A stretch of 64,000 nucleotides of DNA from Pterois miles (lineage: Eukaryota; Chordata; Actinopteri; Perciformes; Scorpaenidae). This document shows, one piece after another, positions 23,060 to 35,780 of the stretch. Where the stretch lies: the NCBI GenBank assembly GCA_947000775.1, contig CAMQGK010000567.1, positions 865,001 through 929,000 of the forward strand, written 5' to 3'. The notes beneath the pieces were generated by a model. It had not been told where the DNA came from. It did not search any database and saw nothing but the letters and a program-made list of their open reading frames with translations. The translations under genes were made by a program, and so were the position numbers. Numbering within the stretch: the first letter of the stretch is position 1; each line of letters starts with the position of its first letter.

Positions 23060-25093
23060 TGCAACAGAGACATATAGGTACTACTAATAATAACAATAAT
23101 AATCAACTGTGTGTTTATAAAAAATAAAAATCCATTAATAAATTACAAATTGAGCAAATACAGTAAAACACATAATAAAACACTGGTTTCAAAATAAATT
23201 GAAACCAAAATCTTTAACAATAAAATAATATTTAAAGATTTTTTTTTTTTTTTTTAAAGTAGAAGTGTGTCTTAATCTCAATAATAATTCAGAAAAGCAG
23301 AAAAGCCAGATCACATTTAATCTAACCCTCTGGAGTCTGGTATGCTTTAAAAATCTTGAGCTGTAACTAAAACAGCACGTTTTCCTTCCTCACCGGGTCA
23401 GTCTGGCCGTAGAGTTTTGTACTAACTGCAGTCTATAGGCAGTTCTGGTTGGCTCAGGCAGCTATACAGTGAGACAAGATGTTACAAATGTACTAATAAC
23501 AGTGTGCAGGTTCCTGGGAGAGTTAAAGGTACAGTATGTAGGATTTGGCAGCATCTAGTGGTGTTGTTGCAGATTGCAACCAACTGAAAACCCCTCTTCT
23601 CACTCCCTCCTTTCCAAGACTTCTGTAACATGATCCTCCGAGTGCAAAACCGTGGTAACACCATTCGCTCACTCAGAGCCCATCCTTACCATAATAAAAC
23701 TACAGACAGTTATTTGTTCTGCAGCTCACGCTACCACTGTTTCACAAATATGTCAGAGAACTTCACATAATGTAAAAACTTGAAACTCTCTCTATAGAGC
23801 CAGTGTTGTTTGTCTGGGCTCCCGTAGAAACATGGCAGAACAACATGGACTCGCTCCCTATGTAGATATAAGGACTCATTCTAAGCTAACAGAAACATGA
23901 TACTTGCTTTCAGTTGATTATATGCTGATGATAACATAGTTTTGAAAATGATATTCCATTTTTGCAAAAAGATCTCTTGAAATGTTACACTCTGTTACAT
24001 TAATCTTTAATGGTTTCGTTAACAGGATCTTAAAACTGTAGTCATATGTTCTGGGGCCATTAGGGACTCAGAAAATGTCACACATTATTAAAAGAATCAA
24101 AAGAAAATGTTTGCAGAGAAATTTGGTCAGTATTGTGACCACAAGTGTTTCAAAGGTGTTTCCATTTAATGTTATGTAAAGGACAATATATAGCGAGCCG
24201 GTCATTGATCTGAAAGAAACGGGTGATGCCGCATCCCGACAAAGCGGAACGGTCTTTCATTATTTTGAAGGGGTTTCTTTGACAACAATGACCAGCCAGC
24301 TGTACATTATCACACTTATTACATGGCTATTTACTTAAGACAGCAATAATTTGCCATTAAAATGGACCTCCAGAGTCCGACATCAGAACTGTGCCCATTG
24401 TTATAACGACGTAATAATCTAAGATAACCAACTACTGGTTCAGCCACATATTTATTGTACGACATCAAAGAGACATCTACCCACCCATCTAACGCTCAAT
24501 AATAAAGCAAATTAGTGTATTTCCCAAAATACTGATCTATTCCTTTCACTCTTAAACTCAGCAGTCACATATTTGTCACACTTAATGGTCACTTTATTTT
24601 CAGCATCACAACCACTATAGTTAGTTTTAGGAAAGAACTACATGGTTGGACTTAAAACTACCACGACAGTACAGTGAAAATGACACTGAAGGTTGTGAAC
24701 AGTGGACACCAATGAACAGCTGATTGTAACGTGACACACAGAACACAAACTGTGATGACCTGGATAAAAGCTCGTTTCCTCTCGTACACTTTCTAGGAGG
24801 ATGTACTGTTGAGGAGGATGGGTTTACATTATAGGCTGGTCAATGGGACGCTTTCAGTTGGGTGTAAATGATATCTGTACAATTTGGCCACATTCGTAAG
24901 AAACATCAGACATCATCTAATTCTAAATTCCCTTCAGCAGTGAAGACTAAAATCAAAAAGCCTTCCAAAGTTGCAGACTTTTCAGTATAAAATTTTCTTG
25001 TTTCCCGAACCAGTGATTTTTTTAGTGGGTTGTTTTTATTTTTTTATTTTATTTATTTATTTATTTATTTATTTTTTGCAGCAGAGCCACTGC
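23060..25093. other. Intergenic DNA between hoxb2a and hoxb1a
   Basis: AT-rich noncoding sequence containing one MITE-like element (23523-23997). No gene is visible; short reading frames have no family features. Confidence 0.6.
23523..23997 (+). mobile_element. MITE-like dispersed element
   Basis: It starts TTAAAGGTACAGTATGTAGG and ends AAATGTTACACTCTGTTAC, imperfect inverted termini of a type common in fish genomes. The interior includes the GGCAGCATCTAGTGGTGTTG motif. There is no transposase. A solo 3' end of the same family lies at 36790-36885. Superfamily is not determined. Confidence 0.6.
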
Positions 25094-26193
25094 AACACAG
25101 TCTCCCAACAGTTCATGAAATAGTTGCAAAATTGAATCTATTTGATTTGTGTACATGGACACAAATTTCCATTTTTTTTGTGATGGTCAAGACATTTTTT
25201 TTTTTTTTTTTTTTTTTGCATTTTCTACAAATGTCCAGCAACATGTGTCACACATGTCAATTTCTATACCAGTTTCAAAATAAAACTATTTATTGAGGTA
25301 TTGGAAAAGATTGACCAGGTTAAGCTTAGACAAAAAAACTAGTTAGGCTGAGGAAGAGATTGACATGGTTAGGTTTAGGCAACAAATTACTCAGGTTTAG
25401 GAGAAGATTGACCTAGTTAGGTTTAGGCAACAAACTACTGAGTTAGGCTTTGGAAAGGATTGACCTGGTTAGGTTTAGGTAACAAACTACTCAGGCTTTG
25501 GGGAAGATTGACCTGGTTAGGTTTAGGTAACAAACTACTCAGGCTTAGGAGAAGATTGACTGGTTAGGTTTAGGTAACAAACTACTCAGGCTTAGAAGAA
25601 GATTGACCTGGTTAGGTTTAGGCAACAAACTACTCAGTTAGGCTTAGGACAATATTGACCGGGTCAGCTTTAGACAAAAAACTACTGATTTAGGCTTAGG
25701 AAAATATTGGCCTGGTGAGGTTCAGGTTAACTACTGAGTTAGGCTTAGAAAAAGATCAACTTGGTTAGGTTTAGGCAACAAACTTTTGAGTTAGGCTTAG
25801 GAAAAGATTGACTTGGTTAGGTTTAGGCAACAAACTTTTTAGTTAGGTTTAGGAAAAGATGACGGTTTGGGTTAAAATAACACCAGAAGTGATGTAACTT
25901 TAAATACAGATGCTCCCCAACAAAAAGCACTTGCCTTTAAAAGAGCTCCAGAAGTGCTGTAACTCAACTCAACGTTGACTTGTGGTTTCACACCTGGTTA
26001 AAGTCCTGTGTTTTTTGACCCACTCATCCACTTTGACCTCCTACCTACTCGGCATTCGAAGCTCTTTATACTTCCTGTTTTACATACAAACTGATTTTGC
26101 GATGACCATCACAAAAAAAAAAAAAATTGTAACTATGTGCACAAATCAATAAATTTAATTTTGTGAGTATTTAAGTCCAAAAATTGCTGTGTT
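25094..26193 (+). mobile_element. TIR-bounded non-autonomous element with expanded internal TTAGG-type tandem array
   Basis: The left end (25125-25190) and the reverse complement of the right end (26103-26178) share GATTTGTG(T/C)ACAT and TTTTTTGTGATGGTCA in the same order, so the element has imperfect TIRs of ~70 bp. Between about 25285 and 25860 lie roughly 11-12 copies of a ~46-52 bp unit built on GGTTAGGTTTAGGCAACAAA and TAGGCTTAGGAAAAGATTGAC. Related unexpanded copies are at 35279 and 33489. No transposase is present, so it is probably a MITE whose core has amplified. Confidence 0.65.
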
Positions 26194-27620
26194 TCCTAAA
26201 TGTTTTTGCAGAGCCTCAGCTAAGATTTGGAAGCCCCGTTGTTGCCAGGAAAAAATGACAGTAATAAACCTTTGAACATCTCCGAGGATGCTGATAACGA
26301 CTTAATTTGGCAAATTCAGACTGCTAAAACAGTTTATCTGCTCAAATTAGGTTTAGAATTTATCTTTTCACAGATCAAAGCTTGTCGATATCTCATATTT
26401 TACAGCTTGATCTCATCAGGAAGGGAACACAGCCATTATGGTACAGATGCATGATTATACAGTAGTAACTGTGTTATTATACATGGTAGGTGATTACTTT
26501 ATTAAGAAAGACTTAAAGGAACTAAACTAATTTAAAAAAATGAAAACTTGCAAATACAGATGCAAACAAATATATGAACTATATTAAGCTTATACAAAAG
26601 GTTTATCAAATATGGCACAGCAGACTGAAGACTGGGACGTACGGCGTACACTGCAACACGCCCTCCTGTAACCATCCATCTAAGTGTATCTTGTAGACAA
26701 AGAGATTACAGCAGAGTACATCTCTATGCTGGGAGACATAGCTCACCTTCTGAGTGCCTGTATGTGTGTGTGTGTGTGAGGGCGAGATTGTGTGTGTGTG
26801 TTCCAGTAATCTCTCTCTCTCCTGGCTGTCACCGCCTGTCGGCCTGCTGCCATGCTGTAATACGTGGACTGCTCCTTTATCTCTTGCATCACCGTCACCA
26901 TCACTGTTATGATTTCTGCCTCTTCTGTGTGTGTGTGTGTGTGTGATATTGCATAACTCAGGCGTGATAGATCACCCACTTAGCAGCTCTGGTGAAATAT
27001 GTGAGCGGTGGATTTTTATCATCCCAGGCGTCAAGAGGAAACTTTACCCTCAGACACACAGACGGTCCTGCTTCACTGCTACTGCAGTGATGCTTTGTAT
27101 GTAAACTTAGTTTACACACAAAGTGGTGGGATTAAGGAATAACTGTTATTGCTTGGTAGGCCTGACCTGCCTCAGTTTAGTAGGAAGCCTACTGTAGGCT
27201 CAAAATAGTTTCCAAAAGATGACAAGCTATGACACCATAATAAGCAACACTTCATAAGTGGCAGTAGTAAGGACAATTTATGCATTGCCCAATTGTAAAA
27301 AATAGCACTAAAATCTATTTCTAACACATTCTTAACATTTGTGACTGCAAATTTGCTGAACTATTTGAAAGACAACAATTTTATTGGCTTACTAACATTA
27401 ATAATTCAATACTTGTTAGAAAGTAAGAAATCCATCATACATTTTATATCTGCATTGTCAAGTATAATAGACCGAGTTTTCAGGACATGACAACCCAAAA
27501 GTTGTCTTTTTTGTAATTGCATACACTTGATATCTAATGCTAAATGGTAAATGGACTTGCATTTATATACAGTAGCTCCTTTCTAGTCTTCTGATCACTA
27601 AAAGTAATGGTTTACACAAC
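26194..27620. other. Intergenic DNA
   Basis: Noncoding, with short GT runs near 26764 and 26926. No gene or clear regulatory motif was identified. Confidence 0.55.
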
Positions 27621-27639
27621 ATGTTGGTATTCACCCATT

Positions 27640-28147
27640 CGCGCACATTCACACATTTTTTGACATACTATACTATGGTGTATTTGAACATAATATATTA
27701 TGAATACATTCTGAATTTTTATGACTTTTTGGGTATATTATACTTTTTTGATTTTTTTTACTATGACTTTAGGATTGTTTTCAACATACTATACTATGGT
27801 GTATTTCAATATGCTATATTATGACTTTTTTTGGATAAACGATACTGTTTTTTATACTATACTGTTCATTTTTTTCAACATAATCTAGTACGACTTATTT
27901 TGACATACTATAATATGACTTTATACTTACTTTTTTTACATATTATACCATGACATTTTTATTACTTATTTGACATACTTAATAATGACTTAATAATGAT
28001 TAATAATGATTATTTCAGCATATTACACTATAATATTTTTTTATATATTTTTTTCAACATACTATATTATGACTCATTTCATCCTACTGTACTATGACTT
28101 ATTTTGTCATACAAATTATGACTTTTTTCAACACACTATACTTGTTT

Positions 28148-28212
<65 letters not shown>

Positions 28213-28216
28213 CATA

Positions 28217-28250
<34 letters not shown>

Positions 28251-28260
28251 CATATATATG

Positions 28261-28301
<41 letters not shown>

Positions 28302-28830
28302 TTACAGTAGACAATAGGATTTGTTATACTATACTTTTTAGATTTTTTTTAACATACTATACTATGATTTACTTTGACATACTATACTATGACTTGATAA
28401 TAATTTCTTTACATAGCACAATATGGCTTATTACAACATACTATACTATGACCTTTTTTTGACATAGTACCATTTTTTTAATATTATACTGTGGCTTTTT
28501 TTTATGACTTTTTGTATTTGCTTTATTTTTTTTCACACACTATACTTTGACTTTATAATGATTTTTTTTCTACAAATACTATGACTTTTTAAAGACTTTT
28601 TTCCAACATACTATAAAATGGCTTATTTCAGCATACTATACTTTCTGATTTTTCTTCGTCATACGACATTATGACTTTATAGTATGATTTATTTTGGCAT
28701 GCTATTCTATGACTTTTTCACATGGTACACTATTACTTTTCCATGGCTTATTTACTATACTATACTATACTATACTATACTATACTATACTATACTATAC
28801 TATACTATAATTTGGACATTTCTGGTCCTG
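27640..28830. repeat. Degenerate AT-rich satellite-like array with embedded (TA)n/(CA)n core
   Basis: Many degenerate copies of a unit resembling TGACATACTATACTATGACTTTTTT fill most of this stretch, at roughly 25-50 bp spacing. A (TA)n tract with ATGTATATAC interruptions and a short (CA)n occupies 28151-28301. A pure (TATAC)n-type pentanucleotide run occupies ~28751-28808. Reading frames across it are low-complexity and not genes. Confidence 0.8.
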
Positions 28831-29890
28831 TAAATGTGATATAGGACAGTCCGGGTTAATTTAATTTCATTCATATGCATACTTATGCTGCTGTAATTTA
28901 AAATCTGGTAGGCTCACACTAATGTGCCAATAATTTAAGTTATTTGATCATAACAGCACAGGTGAAAGGCATAACTTGCACTGTTCTGTTCCCCTTTTCT
29001 GCTTTACATTCAAAATAATGGTGAAATTTCAGCGTTTTTCATTTCTTTTTTGCATATTTGATATTAAATTAATCCAAAAAGTAACAGAAAGTAAGAAAGT
29101 TGTGTTACTTTAATATTGTGATAGTCTGATACTATTAATAATAACAGTAGTAATAGTAATAGTATGTCTTTGGAGCAACTACAACATAGCTGACATCATG
29201 GTACATTTTTCCAAGGCCCTGACCTTTGAGCTCATGTAGCCTTTAATGCTGATGGTTGAGATTCTCAAGCGTACGGTACAGTATCAGATAAAAGCATCCA
29301 CAACAAGCATACAGTTGCTCTCATTTTGCTTTGTCACCCTCATCTGTAATTATTCAAACATCACAGGAATACCTGAACTTTTACCTCTGAGTTACTGTTG
29401 TTTTTAATGTTGTGACAAGTAATCTATAGAATTCACTGTAAATCTCCCCAAATTGCTGCATCTGGTAAATCCATCTGATCATGTACAAGTGTTCCTTGTT
29501 TCAATTGTTTTGGGACCTGAACAATTTGTCGAGGTGCCTACCCAACCCCTGCCCTTTAATCTGAGCCAAAATGGCCGCCCAGTGTGAGATGGATCAGGTT
29601 TAAAGAGAGGATATAGAAGATCAGGGCAGGGTCATGGCTGAAATAGCAGTCAACCAAGGTTCACACTTGTACATGCTGTGTGTGTCAGTCACATATATGC
29701 ACAGAGAGGCAATCGTTTCCATACCTCTCTGTTCATTCTACGTGTGTGAATGGTGTGTTTATTAGCATCCACAAAGCTAAGTTGTCATCCGTTCTTTAGG
29801 AGAGTCAGAGGCAGATGATCAATGCTTGAGCCTCTGAGGGTCCCATCAATTCACAGCCTAGGTGTGTGAGGGATGGTTGTATGTACACAT

Positions 29891-29926
<36 letters not shown>

Positions 29927-31992
29927 TATATTGAGTTGCCTTGTTACATTGAGGAGCCTTGGAGGATACACACGAAACACAAATCACTCTGTATTTGTAT
30001 GTGTTGGTGCATCTCCCCCTGCAGTCTCTCTCCCTCTCTCTAATGGGTCAATAAAGAGCCATTCCACAGGATTTACTAGTATTTACCAAGGGACCAACAC
30101 AGACAATTGTCAGTCAATCCAACTGCATCAATTAAAAGACAGTAAATGGACTGCTGAGTGGTCAGCTCATGGATGTATAAATAGAGCAGGGTACAGCGTT
30201 GGAGGCGGGCCCCCGTTCATTCTTATAAAAGTTGCTAAGTGGTGCATGACGCAAAGAAGTTTGACTTTTAAAAGAATAATTTACCCTGGTCTTCCAGTGA
30301 TCTTCCACATCCGTTGGGCCCATGGAGCAGGCGCAGTAGTGTTTCCTTTAACTCTGCCTCCCAGCCCTCGGTCCAGCCTCGGTCTGGGTCTCATTCACAT
30401 GAACGGAGGAGGAAAAATAACTCTGGATTTGGCCAGACTCCAGGTGTCTCTTTCCCAATTTAAGTCTGTGTCTGGCATCACATGACAGAGCCAGAACTTG
30501 TAATTCCACCATTTGGCCACTGCTTAAAACTTGATTGCCTCAGATCACTAACCAGCACCCATGTTATGTAAGCTTACCAGTGACAGCACTAAAACTGTCC
30601 AATCAGTGAGTTATATCAGTCATGTGACTTCATGTTTATGCCCATCAAGAGTTCAGAGGTCAGTGACTTGTCCAGTGTTTACGCCACATAGTGCCTTATT
30701 TACTGGAATGATCAAACTGCACCATGTCAAGCGTTGTAACTAATAATGAGTTTAATTATTTTTGATTAAAACAAACAAGGTCATCATAAATTTCCCATGT
30801 TAACATATTTGAATTGCTTATCCAAACCCCCCAAATATTTGAAGGCCAAGAAAAGCAGCAAATGCTTAAATTTGAGAAGCTAGAATAAAGTTACATTTAG
30901 CATTTTATTAATTTGTTAACTGACTGATTAATTGTCTGACTCTGACTCTAGCCAGTCAGATCCGTATTGAGATAATTTAAGGGTAAATAGCAGTTAATCG
31001 CAGATATGATCAGTACTCCTAGGAGTTGTTGGACACGAATGCTTTCACAGTACTCAGTGATTTTCATTCAAGCAAGAACAATCATGGCCTAAGACTAGAA
31101 GCTAATGTGGCCTTAGCTGCAGTTCTTCATACTCACCACTGGATGTCAGCTCCAAGAAAATTTTACATGTGTTGAAATGAATGGGAAAAACTACAGTCAT
31201 TATACAATATTTTCCCAATGTCCTTTTACCAACTCCTGTTTTAGAAATTATTCTTCCATCCTTAAGATGAAGTTCAGGGATGTTTTTCTTTGATAAAGGA
31301 CGCTGGGAATCATTGCCTCTAGGAATGTGTTGTATAACATAAATGTGTCATCCTCAACAAGTAAAATATTTCCATGAGTACGGGTACATTTCTGAATGAG
31401 GTATCTATTGTTGAGTGATTTATTTCTTAATCTCTTCCATATATTCTGAACAAGATGTTAACACAAGGGCACTTTGCTCATAAAACTAGCTGATGACACT
31501 GATGTGATGAAATGATGAAAACACCAAAACCAACAATGTGTTAATCCATCTCTCAATGCTTTCTGACCTCCCCAGACCTAAGCCCATTGGTTTCTTCTGC
31601 AGATGTAAGTCTTTAAACATGTGTCGAGAAGATATATTTATTTATTTTATTTTATTTTAAAGGCACAGTAATTCCAGCTAGTCGCTCTAATTTTTTGTAT
31701 CAAATGTTACTCAAACAGAAGGAAATAATACATTCATTGATGATTATTTTCAGTGGCGGATTAGTCCACATTTGTTGCTCGAATGAGTATTTGGGGCAAC
31801 AGGACTGTATATGTGGGACTGAGTCAAAATAAATTACAGTGTTTGTGTTCGGGATGCAAAACTGACTGTTCAGTGACCGTAGAAACTGATTATATAAATG
31901 CCTGCTAATCATTTGATGAGGTGCCAGAGAGGCAAGTATAAATATATAATATAAATATGACATATAGAATTATTATTTATAATTCTAATATA
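28831..31992. other. Intergenic DNA
   Basis: No gene is visible. A (CA)n tract lies at 29893-29923. The stretch 29990-30740 is repeat-poor. It contains a DR1-like pair, AGTTCA-G-AGGTCA (30650-30662), of uncertain meaning. A 207-codon frame at 29862-30485 starts in the CA tract and shows no family features. Confidence 0.5.
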
Positions 31993-32318
31993 GGGCTACA
32001 CGGTGGTGTAGTGGTTGCAGGTTCGATTCCGGCTTGGGACTCTTCTGTGTAGAGTTTGTTCTCCCCGTGTTAGCGTGGGTTTTCTCCGGGTACTCTGGCT
32101 TCCTCCCACAGGAAGGTTAATTGATGACTCTAAAATGCCTGTAGGTGTAGATGTGAGTGTGAATGGTTGTCTGTCTCTATGTTGTCTGTCTCTATGTGCC
32201 CTGCGATGGACTGGCGACCTGTCCAGGGTGAACCCCGCCTTCGCCCAATGCCAGCTGGGATCGGCTCCAGCCCCCACGCGACCCCTAACGGGAAAAGCGG
32301 TTGACGATGGATGGATGG
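31993..32318 (+). mobile_element. tRNA-derived SINE-like retroposon, internally deleted copy with 12-bp TSD
   Basis: Same family as 22674-23046, flanked by a perfect duplication AATTCTAATATA (31981-31992 and 32319-32330). It lacks ~30 bp including most of the A-box region and a second piece mid-body. The tail is (TGGA)n rather than (TGAA)n. The intact TSD shows a separate insertion, not a segmental duplication. Confidence 0.75.
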
Positions 32319-32330
32319 AATTCTAATATA

Positions 32331-33488
32331 GATATATCATTCATTACAATCAATAAATCAGTCTATCTCTATATTTTGGGGTTCAAACACATTAGAAATA
32401 GTTGTTTTTTCCTCCCCCTAATGTGGAACACAAGCTCAAACTGAAACCCAAAAAACACAATACAAAATGAACCACGGTCTTGTTGAACCACTGCACCACC
32501 AGTGTGTGTTCATGAAAATAAAAGAACATATCACCAAGTACAACAGTGTGGCTCAGTGATGTGTTAGTCAACACTGGAGCTTCAATAGTTAAAGCCAGGG
32601 TTGGTAATCTTAAGGAAATAGCAACAGTATGCACCAGAAAAACCCAGCCCAGTGGATACCAGATTTTTTTTTTTTTTTTTTATTTTTAAATTTTAGTATT
32701 TGAGTTATTGATTGCTATTGAGATATAGTGAGAATCTCATCTAATATAACAAAATGTATTTGAAGAGGAAAAATGGGAATTAAGATGGGAATACACTTTT
32801 CTTCTGCCCACAGAAATGCTGAATACCAAAGTCCTGCTCTCACAGCATTTCTCCTTTAATATTATGAAATTCATTCTCTTCCATGCATAAACATAAAGGG
32901 CTAGAATTAGCTAGAGACAGTTGTTGTCCTTCGTGGCCCTTCTCCTCTGCCGTAGCCTGGGTGTAAATGTGTTGTGTAGATAAGAGCGGCCGAGCTGACA
33001 GCGTCTTATCTGACTGCTGATAGCGGCGAGCCAGCAGGAAAATCCCCTCAAGCTCTGATTTCTCTCCTCTGCTCTCAAATGTTCCCTCATGTCGTCACTG
33101 TGGAATATTACAGAGCTGCTGTGACCTCCAACTTCTGAACTCTGTTTGAACATTTTAGGTTTATTTAACAAATGCTAATTATTCCTCCAAAAGTTGCACG
33201 ATGATGCCAGTGCCGGAGTGTCATGATCTGCAGTTCTACTGATGATGGCCACTAGATAATGACTGCATTTAAACCAATACAAATATCTTTAGAAGCACAA
33301 ATGGTCAGTACCCACACTTGCAAGAGAGCCAAATGCCCTATACTTGTGTGACATATTTCTTTTACTGCTACAGTGTCCGAATGCGTGTTGAGACGGCACA
33401 TGTATGCAGATTCACCAGAGCTCACTAGGACATGCTTGGCCACAGTAATTTAGCTCAAGTAAACACAAAGACATAGCTTGATTAAGAT
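32331..33488. other. Intergenic DNA
   Basis: Noncoding with a poly(T) tract near 32665. No gene or recognised element. Confidence 0.55.
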
Positions 33489-34015
33489 TCAACACAGTCT
33501 CACAGCAGTTAGTGAAATGTACTACATTTCATGTCCATAGACAACACAAATTTCCCTTTTTTTCATGGTATTTTGTGCCTTTTCCTACGAATGTCAAGCA
33601 ACATGTGACATACGTGTAAATTTCTGCTCCAGTCTTTTCAAAATAAAACTACTTAGTTAGGTTTAGGAATAGATTGACTTGATTAGGTTTAGGCAACACA
33701 ACTGCTTAGTTAATTTTATTCACTCACACATCCACCCGGACGTCCTCCCTACACAGTGTTTGTCAGCCCAGCCTTTATACCTAAGTAGCGACATTTCCGT
33801 GGTTATTTTATCCCAAACCAAGGTCTTTTCCTAAACCTAAGCCCTTTTGTTGCCTAAACCAAACCAATTCATTTCCTGGTAAGCTGGATGTTTATTTTGA
33901 AAAGAATGTATGCATGTAATGTGCGGAAAACAATATATGTTGCTGGACATTTGCAGTAGAATGAGGAATAACTTTTCACACAAAATAATGTATACGTACA
34001 CATTTCCCAGACATA
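33489..34015. mobile_element. Two head-to-head truncated copies of the TTAGG-type TIR element
   Basis: 33489-33790 matches the forward left end, core and 3' body of the 25094 element with a deletion. 33790-34015 carries the core and left end in reverse orientation (CCTAAACCTAAGCCC..., then the reverse complement of the TGTCCAGCAACAT segment). Only a few core units are present. The boundary is approximate. Confidence 0.5.
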
Positions 34016-35278
34016 ATGCCGTTGTCTGCAAGAAAAAAGGAATCAAAACACGAGGGGTTATGGGTAGTAGATGGATGTTGCGAAGAGAATGCAGCAACTT
34101 CTTCAAGCAGATGGCAGTCTTAAGCGCCTTTCAAAGATGAACTGCAACCTTGAACTTACCTAGGAGTAGATGTATGAAAAAATGAAAATGTCCAAATCAG
34201 TTGAACCAGATATTACCTTGCCAGCTCCTTAGTACAAGCCTGTGCAATGTTTGATTGAGCCCATGTGTGAATAAAGCTGGACATTGACTGGAGAATTCAT
34301 GAGTGAGGGAAAATATAAACATCTGAGGGCGAAGACAATGGGTCATTTCGTCAAGACAAATTAAAAGAGTTTATGACCAAATTACAAACCAGCAATGTGA
34401 CTGCGACATTATCCACAACCTGGATCCTGCCTTCTGCATGCTCCACCCAGGCGCCTCCCCTCGCCTAAACCAAACAGAACAGAAAGTGAGAACTCGTCTG
34501 ACACGGACAAACTCTTGGTGTAGGCTACATGTGTGAAAGGGAAACTCCGCACAATGTCCGGACCTTTAGTTGGAGTTCAGACCGAAGGCAGCCCTGAGTT
34601 AAAACAATGTGAGGGCTGCATTGGTGGAGACCTGTTGCTTCAGGTACCAGTGAGACAATGTAATCTGCTTCAGGAAGTCCAGTTGGAGAACAGATTTCTG
34701 CATTTAAAGGCTTATCGGATGTCAAAACACAGCATAGCAGTTTATGATACTCAGGGGCAGGATTTTACAGCTCCCAGTAGAAATAGTGTTGAAATCTACC
34801 AGGAATGTGCACTTGCATGTATTTGAATGGCCAGCTTGCCAGATGATGTTGCATTGTGCTCCAGGTTGAAACTTTTTTTTGCTGGAGCCCTCTGTGTTGG
34901 CTTTCCTGATATTTCAGAAACTATTTTAGTAATTACAGCATCAGAACTGATAGAACTAATGGAAAAGCTACAAACATAAACCCTGAATTGTGTTAAACTA
35001 GCTTTCCTCTACTTCCATGGACATATCTACATTAGCTATGACATATTGCAGCTGTGGTCCTCAGGTGAATTTGGAGGTGAAAAATGGCAGGAAGCCTTCC
35101 CAAAACCAGCTCATGTTTCCCCCTGAAAGATAAAACACAGTCGAATATAATAGAATATGTAATGGCCATAAGTCATGAAAATACTTGTGAGGGGATAAAT
35201 AATGAAGTTGAATGAAATGAAACTCAAAAGAAAGAGAACCATCTGGAGGATTTAATTGTCCACGTACTTGTCATCCAG
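34016..35278. other. Intergenic DNA
   Basis: No gene or repeat recognised. Short frames on both strands near 34525-34826 overlap each other and lack family features. Confidence 0.55.
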
Positions 35279-35780
35279 CACAATCTGACGGCAGCTCGTG
35301 AACCAGTCCCGAAATTTAATCTACCTAAATTAATTTTTTCCTGCTTTTTCCGACCAATGTCCAGCATCACGTAATGCACACGTCAATTTCTACTCCATTT
35401 TTTTCAAAATAAAACTACTTTTTAGGTTTAGGACTGATCGACTTGTTTAGGCTTCGGCAACAAAACGATTTAGTTAGCTTTAGGAGAAAATGGTTGTTGG
35501 TTAAAATAAATCCCAAAGTGCTGTAACTGGGAAGTAATGTAATAAATAAATAAACTTTAATTTCTGGTTTCACACGGGAAATAAAGTCTGTCTCCTCAGT
35601 GAAAGTCTGGTGTTTTTTGACCCATCTATCCATTGCGACTTCTTTCTTACGTGGTGTTTGCTGCTCTTTATACTTCTGGTTCATAATTACATGGATTACA
35701 TACTGCCAACCATCACAAAGAAAATATGAAATATGTACACGTACATGTATATGTGACTATTCCAAAAACTGATGTGCAAC
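35279..35780 (+). mobile_element. TTAGG-type TIR element, compact copy
   Basis: It has the same order as 25094-26193: left end, TGTCCAGCA segment, TCAAAATAAAACTACTTTTTAGG core, GTTGGTTAAAATAA, GTGTTTTTTGACCCA and right end (ACCATCACAAAG). There are only two or three core units. The ~500-bp size probably reflects the ancestral element, so the 25-kb copy has expanded. Confidence 0.6.

Noticed and set aside
29862..30485. 207-codon frame as a coding gene
   Set aside because: It starts in a CA microsatellite, gives poly-His/Thr at its start and has no domain or splice support.
30650..30662. AGTTCA-G-AGGTCA as a functional DR1
   Set aside because: One half-site is degenerate and the region lacks other conserved-looking features; noted only in the feature text.
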